From: Wyeomyia smithii
Taxonomy: Eukaryota > Arthropoda > Insecta > Diptera > Culicidae
NCBI RefSeq assembly: GCF_029784165.1
Contig: NC_073694.1
Location: 165,444,118 to 165,508,117 of the forward strand
Length of the DNA stretch: 64,000 bases
Direction of reading: 5' to 3'
Below, in pieces: positions 59,037 through 64,000 of this stretch. Position 1 is the stretch's first letter. Each line of letters starts with the position of its first letter. Made by a program: the position numbers and the translations under genes. A model generated the notes under the pieces. That model made no database searches. It was given only the letters and a program-made list of their open reading frames with translations, and was not told the DNA's origin.

Positions 59037-60398
59037 GCCCGTGGTTTCGTGGCCGCCTTACCGGCTGGGCACCGTGGGCCTCCCATAAAGTGCTTGGCGT
59101 CCCGTTTTCCAGTACATACCAAGCACTTGGGAGGCTCCCCGCAGTCTTTAGCTTTATGGCCAGCACCACCACAACGCCTTGCAGGTCCAGGACTTGTGTC
59201 CTCCCTCGAAACACCTGAAGCAAACGTCCGGCTGCTGGAGTATGCTCAGGGGACATACTGACCAGCCAACCTTAAGTTTGGCTGTCTTCAGGGCCAGAGT
59301 TGCATCGGCCGATGCAAGCCGGAAAGTGGCCACCTGGGTCCCCACTGGACCCTTTCGGAGGCGAATTACCTCAGTGGCTACTTCCACTCCGCACTTCTCC
59401 TTGAGGGCCTGTGCAATATCGCACCTCTCGGTGATTTCATCCAGGTTTTTGAGCTGGAGAGTCACCTCTGAGGTGAGTGCCCGAATTTGCACATCTTTCC
59501 CGAGGACCTGCTCGGCTACCGTCTTGTAGGCAGCGCCCTTGTTTTTAGCATCCTTACGGAGCTCAAGGATCATCTCGCCGGTGCGAGAACGACGGATGGT
59601 CCGCACATCCGCTCCCAGATCCTTGAGCTGGGTTTCGCCTCTCATTTTCTTCAAGACTTCGGAGTACTTGGACCCCTCCGTCTTGAGTATGAGGGCGTCG
59701 CCCCTGCTTCGCGCCTTCTTTCCCATTTTTGGACGATTTGTCGCCTTCTCGTCGTCTTTTTGGCGCTTCCTCCCTCCCACGGTAACCCAAGGGTTTCCCG
59801 TAGCTGCCACTTCGGCAGACTTGGAGGCCGTTGGTGTGCTATCTCGCGGGCTTAGCACAACCAACCGTTTCTTGCTGTTCTCGGGGGCTTCCCCCGGAGA
59901 CTGCCTTGCTCTTTTTGCGGCTGACCCGGAGGCGCAAACCGCTGCAAACATGCAGGTGTCCGTTTGGACCGACTTCGTCGCCCTTCCGGTCACCTCCGTT
60001 GCATTCTTCTCTGCAGCCACCGCTCTTGCCTTGAGCTCGGCATGCTCCTTCTTCGCAGCATCGACGGAGGACCGAAGCATGTAGAGAGCCTGCTTCAGGT
60101 ACTTCGTCGTGTTGGTGCGACTTTTCGCAAACTCGATTATGGCATCGAGCTGCTCCGACAGCGCTACTACCTTCGGTAGCGTGTCTCGCTGTCTTCCGAC
60201 CGCCTTTATCAACAGTGGACCAGCCACTGCGATGTCTTGCGTCGATCCGGTAGGCGTACTGCCTTTGCCGTCTTCGCAGGCGTCCTTTACTGCATCCATC
60301 TCCGCCTTTCTCGGCGGAGACCTCTGGATGCCTCCTCGTGCAAACGGGTTTTTCAACCCATCTGCGCCCAATTGTTGATCTTCATTATTACTGTTCAT
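59037..60398 (-). pseudogene. R1-clade ORF1 (gag-like), frameshifted in the zinc knuckles
   Basis: The 414-codon frame starts MNSNNEDQQLGADGLKNPFA. It has a predicted coiled stretch with KKEHAELKARAVAAEKNATE, a basic central region with GGRKRQKDDEK, and a C-terminal CFRCFEGGHKSWTC knuckle (C-x2-C-x4-H-x4-C). A frameshift just after it (about 59187) ends the frame early. In another frame the second knuckle CGGAGHKAKDC and a third block beginning CLVCTGKRDA follow, up to a TGA that overlaps the start of ORF2. ORF1 of this clade binds element RNA and helps target it. Confidence 0.87.
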
Positions 60399-61042
60399 TT
60401 TTTATAAGTGGGTCCCCCTTCCAGCCGCTATCCTTATCCATACTGGAGTGGTCGCCTATCTGGTCCCATGGTAGTCTATGCCGAAGCAGTGAGGCCATGG
60501 CTAGGGGCGGCTGCCATAGCGCCTTATGAGCAACTATGACACCCCCGACCGGCGCAAGTCAGGAAAGGACATCTGATCCCACTCCTGCCCGGTTCCCACC
60601 GGGCAATGAATTTGGAACGTACTGGAAGGCCTGCCAGGTTTTACGGGACGGAGACCCCTGCACCGGTTGTTGTCTCGCCGTTTCAAGCCGTTGTCACACG
60701 ACCTTACTAAGGGAGCTCGGCGCAGGTGCCAGCCCAGAATCGTGGTACGAAAACGAAATCCGACTCTTATCATATGGCGTTGCGACCAGTTACCGTAATT
60801 GGGAACTTACTGGCATCAATCCCAATGGGCGAATTAGTGCATTTGGGTGGTGGGAGCGGCACTATTCGCTCCGTCAGAGCTGCTTCCGGATAATGTGGCT
60901 TATGTGAGAATTCGGCGGCCCAATGCCTGAGTCTCACCACAACCTAGGCTAGCTCTCGCTGATGGTCCGGGACTGCGTTCTTGCAGTTAGCTCTTCCGTG
61001 GCCTACGGTAATCGCCAAATACCGACCCGTGGTGGCATATGA

Positions 61043-63844
61043 GGATTGCAACGATTTTTGTCGGAATTTGTTGAAAATTTGGCTTGACATATTTTCTAAT
61101 GTTTCTACATTAGTGAGCCTATGTAGCTCGTTCGTGCTAAACCAGGGAGGACGCTTCAAAATCATTTTCAAAAGTTTATTCTGAATCCTTTGAAGTGTCT
61201 TCTTCCTGGTTGTACAACAACTTGTCCAGATGGGAACTGCATATAACATTGCTGGCCTAAAAATTTGTTTGTAAATTAACAGTTTATTCTTGAGACAAAG
61301 TCTAGAATTCCTGTTGATAAGAGGATATAAACATTTGATATACTTATTGCACTTTGACTGGATATTTTCAATGTGCTTCTTGAAAGTAAGATTCTTATCA
61401 TATATTAGCCCTAGGGAACCTATATATTAGAGAAATGACAAGACACTCACCGTTAAGGCAACTGTCAACATCAAAACGGATAACGGCAATGCAAAATTAT
61501 ACAGATCGCCCGTTTTGATGTTGACAGTTGCCTTGACGGTGAGTGTCTCGGCGTCTCTCTGGTGTATAGGCTAACTAATTAGCCCTAAGTATTTAACTTG
61601 CTCAGACCAATTTAAGACCACACCGTTCATCTTAATAACGTGGTTATGGGTGGGTTTCAGAAATGAAAAATAACTTGGCTTATGAAGAAAAATAATTAAC
61701 TGTGTTTTAGAAGCATTAGGGGAAATCTTACATTTCTGCAAGTATGAAGAAAATATATCTAAACTTGTTTGTAGCCGACTGCATATGACACGAAGGCTTT
61801 TTCCTTTTGCGGAAATGCTTGTATCGTCACAAAACAGAGATTTCTCACAACCTGGTGGTAAATCAGGAAGATCAGAAGTAAATATGTTATATAAGATTGG
61901 TCCCAAGATACTCCCCTGAGGCACACCAGCTCTAACAGGCAATCTATTAGATTTACCATTTAGATAGTTAACCTGAAGAGTGCGGTCAGTTAAATAACTT
62001 TGTATCATTTTTGTAAGGTAAAGCGGAAAACTGAAATTCGACATTCTAGCTATTAAACCTTTATGCCAAACACTGTCGAATGCCTTTTCTATATCTAGAA
62101 GCGCAGCTCCAGTCGAATAGCCTTCAGATTTATTAGTTCGAATCATATTTGTTACTCTAAGTAACTGATGAGTAGTGGAATGCCCATGGCGAAAACCAAA
62201 CTGCTCATTTGCAAAAATTGAGTTCTCATTAATATGTGTTATCATTCTATTAAGAATTATTCTATCAAAAAGTTTGCTAATAGAGGAAAGTAAACTAATT
62301 GGTCGATAACTTGATGCCTCAGCTGGATTCTTTTCGGGTTTTAAAATTGGAGTGTCTTTGGCATTTTTCCATTTCGTAGGAAAATGTGCTAGCGCAAAGC
62401 ATCTGTTAAAAATTTTTACCAAGAAATTTGAAGAGTTTTCGGGAAGTCTTTTGATGAGGATATAGAAAATCCCATCATATCCTGGTGCTTTCATGTTTTT
62501 GAATTTTTTGAAAATAGTTCGCACCTCATTCAAGTTTGTTTCCAATACCTCTTCAGAAAGAAATTCTTGGGTGGTGATCTGATCATACTTTTGGTTTACT
62601 TCATTTTCAATAGGACTGACTACGTTCAAATTGGAGTTGTGAACACTCTCAAACTGCTGAGCAAGTTTTTGAGATTTTTGTTCATTCGTTAGAAAAATGC
62701 AATCACCATCTTTAAGGACTGGAATGGGCTTCGAAGGTTTCTTAAGAACCTTCGAAAGCTTCCAGAAAGGTTTTGAAAAAGGTTTTAGTTGTTCAACTTC
62801 TCTCATGAAATTCTCATTTCGCAAGAGAGTGAATCTATGTTTAATTTCCTTTTGTAATTCTTGAAAAATAATTTTCAAAGCAGGATCACGAGATCTTTGG
62901 TATTGACGTCTCCGTATGTTTTTCAAACGTATAAGAAGTTGAAGTTCACTGTCAATAATTGGTGCATTAAATTTCACTCTTGCTTTAGGAACTGATAAAT
63001 TCCGGGCATTGAGTATTGAGCTGCTAAAATTATCTAATGCTCTGTCAATGTCAGCACTATTTTGTAAAATAATATCATCATTCAAATTTTCTTCGATCGT
63101 AGAACGATATATATCCCAATTAGTCTTGTGATAATTTAACACAGATCTAGTGAGATAAAAAATAGTTTCATGGGAAATAGAAAATGTTATGGGAAGATGA
63201 TCAGAATCAAAGTCAGCATGAGTTAATAAATCACTGCATGAATGACTTTGATTAGTTAGTACCAAATCAATTGTAGATGGATTTTTGATAGAAGAATAAC
63301 ATGTAGGACCTTTTGGAAATAAAACTGAATAAAATCCAGCCGAGCAATCATTAAACAATATTTTTCCATTGGAATTGTTTTGAGCATTATTCCAAGATCG
63401 ATGTTTCGCATTAAAATCACCGATGATTAAAAATTTAGATTTATTTCTTGTGAGTTTTTGCAAATCTTCCTTGAAATAATTTTTTCGCTCACCAGTGCAT
63501 TGAAAAGGCAAATACACTGCGGCTATAAATAAAATGCCAATACTTGTTTCAATTTCAATTCCCAAACTCTCGATAACTTTGGTTTCAAGATGGGGTAAAA
63601 CACGATGTTTTATTCGACGGTGGATAACTATTGCAACTCCACCACCGGCAACATCAATTCTTTCAAACCTATGAACCATGTAATTTGGGCTCTTTTTTAG
63701 TTCAATATTTGGCTTTAAAAGCGTTACAGTCACAACTGAAATATGCACATCGTGGACTGTTAAAAATTTGAAAAATTCATCCTCTTTCGCTTTTAAAGAG
63801 CGAGCATTCCAATTTAGAAAATTTACAGCATTATTTAAAATCAT
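61043..63844 (-). pseudogene. Jockey-clade ORF2 (endonuclease, reverse transcriptase), disrupted
   Basis: The open frame from ATG at 63844 runs 757 codons. Endonuclease blocks: LNWNARSLKAKEDEF, TVTLLKP, IGDFNAKHRSWNN, IDLVLTN and DSDHLPI. In TVTLLKP the catalytic Glu (usually TET) is Val. Polymerase blocks: KNMKAPGYDGI, SYRPISLLSSISKLFD, FGFRHGHSTTHQL, LLDIEKAFDSVWH and FCDDTSI, where Cys replaces the Ala of FADD but both Asp remain. The frame is broken after YLGLI by the nested element. It resumes with YDKNLTFKKHIENIQSKCNK and runs on to IFNKFRQKSLQSS before the junction with R1 sequence. The absence of other stops suggests a fairly young insertion. Confidence 0.88.
61414..61577. mobile_element. 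164-bp inverted-repeat element inserted in the Jockey ORF2
   Basis: Its arms share aagacactcaccgt and aaggcaactgtcaacatcaa in inverted order, so it is almost all terminal repeat. The 10-bp sequence attagcccta is duplicated at 61404-61413 and 61578-61587. A duplication of 9-10 bp would fit a Mutator-like element. Confidence 0.88.
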
Positions 63845-64000
63845 TGCTGAATTTCAATTTCATAACAATATTAGTTGTAAATTTTATACCCTCTTGAACA
63901 GCCTCGTACATCGAGTTACAGTTCAACAAAACGGACATTAGCTGCAGCATGGATTGTTGTAGGTATTCAATCTTTTCAGGAGTTGGACTACCTAAATCCA
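63830..64000 (-). CDS. Jockey-clade ORF1, C-terminal end, cut by the window edge
   Basis: A minus-strand frame runs from the window edge with DLGSPTPEKIEYLQQSMLQL and ends KLKFSNDFK followed by TAA. It overlaps the ORF2 start by about 13 bases in another frame, the usual Jockey-clade arrangement, which favours ORF2 translation by reinitiation. Only the last 55 or so residues are visible; they form a likely helix and no zinc knuckle is seen, because knuckles would lie upstream. Confidence 0.7.

Larger units (their letters stand above)
55723..61042 (-). mobile_element. R1-clade non-LTR retrotransposon, nearly complete (copy 2)
   Basis: The 3' end is a run of 22 T at 55723-55744 (poly(A) on the coding strand), next to a (TA)n tract. 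The 5' end is near 61042, where Jockey-clade coding sequence resumes. Order on the minus strand: leader, ORF1 (60398-59037), ORF2 (59036-55980), 3' UTR. The element is clearly richer in GC than its surroundings. It seems to have landed in the Jockey element, whose ORF2 is cut at this junction. R1-clade elements often choose specific targets, rDNA or simple repeats, so the neighbouring (TA)n may be the target. Confidence 0.88.
61043..64000 (-). mobile_element. Jockey-clade non-LTR retrotransposon, 5' end outside the window
   Basis: The minus strand carries the end of ORF1, then ORF2 with endonuclease and reverse transcriptase, without RNase H. The 3' part is cut at about 61043 by the 5' end of the R1-clade element. 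A small element is nested at 61414-61577. The clade call rests on the HGHSTTHQLLRVT, AGVPQGSILGPILYNIFTSD and C-terminal RIQNKLLKMIL blocks. Confidence 0.88.

Noticed and set aside
59539..60084. 181-codon plus-strand Ser/Ala-rich frame
   Set aside because: It is antisense to R1-clade ORF1.

Overview
This window looks like a piece of a repeat-rich insect genome, most likely a culicine mosquito (Aedes- or Culex-like). That placement is an inference. It rests on the combination of element types (R1-, I- and Jockey-clade non-LTR retrotransposons, a Tc1 element, a BEL/Pao relic, a tRNA-derived SINE, many short inverted-repeat elements), the AT-rich background, and one host gene with a huge transposon-filled intron. 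I see no bacterial operons, CRISPR array or rRNA. The only tRNA-like sequences are SINE heads.

Host gene. One gene can be supported, on the minus strand. Four exons (33167-33317, 32878-33020, 32555-32696, 6776-7028) join with GT-AG introns and matching phases. They give the last 228 or so residues of a cysteine-rich protein with a hydrophobic C-terminal tail. Its first two visible introns are 146 and 181 bp; the last is 25.5 kb. The 5' exons and promoter are not recognisable here.

Layout. 1-1650: degenerate R1-clade and Jockey-clade pieces. 1985-2635: a rearranged inverted-repeat element carrying a SINE. 2644-3982: a broken Tc1 element. 4993-5671: an intact copy of the same inverted-repeat element. 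6776-7028: last exon of the host gene. 7202-12405: a nearly full-length I-group retrotransposon with target-site duplications that has lost its endonuclease domain. 12566-24700: several small elements and the first copy (A) of a 2.5-2.7 kb dispersed repeat. 25011-29355: a fold-back element split by the second, inverted copy (B) of that repeat. 29625-32410: two more inverted-repeat elements. 32555-33317: three host exons. 35256-43790: hAT-type and other non-autonomous elements, a split reverse transcriptase relic and a motif-rich region. 45561-52297: two SINEs, each interrupted by a different DNA element, plus a partial fold-back copy. 53306-54144: another terminal-inverted-repeat element. 55723-61042: a nearly complete R1-clade retrotransposon beside a (TA)n tract. 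61043-64000: a Jockey-clade retrotransposon, itself interrupted by a small element.

The parts do not form a pathway. The window is a record of successive insertions into and around one gene. Nesting gives relative ages: DNA elements are younger than the SINEs, repeats or retrotransposons they split. All coordinates and junctions were read by eye, without alignment software or database searches.
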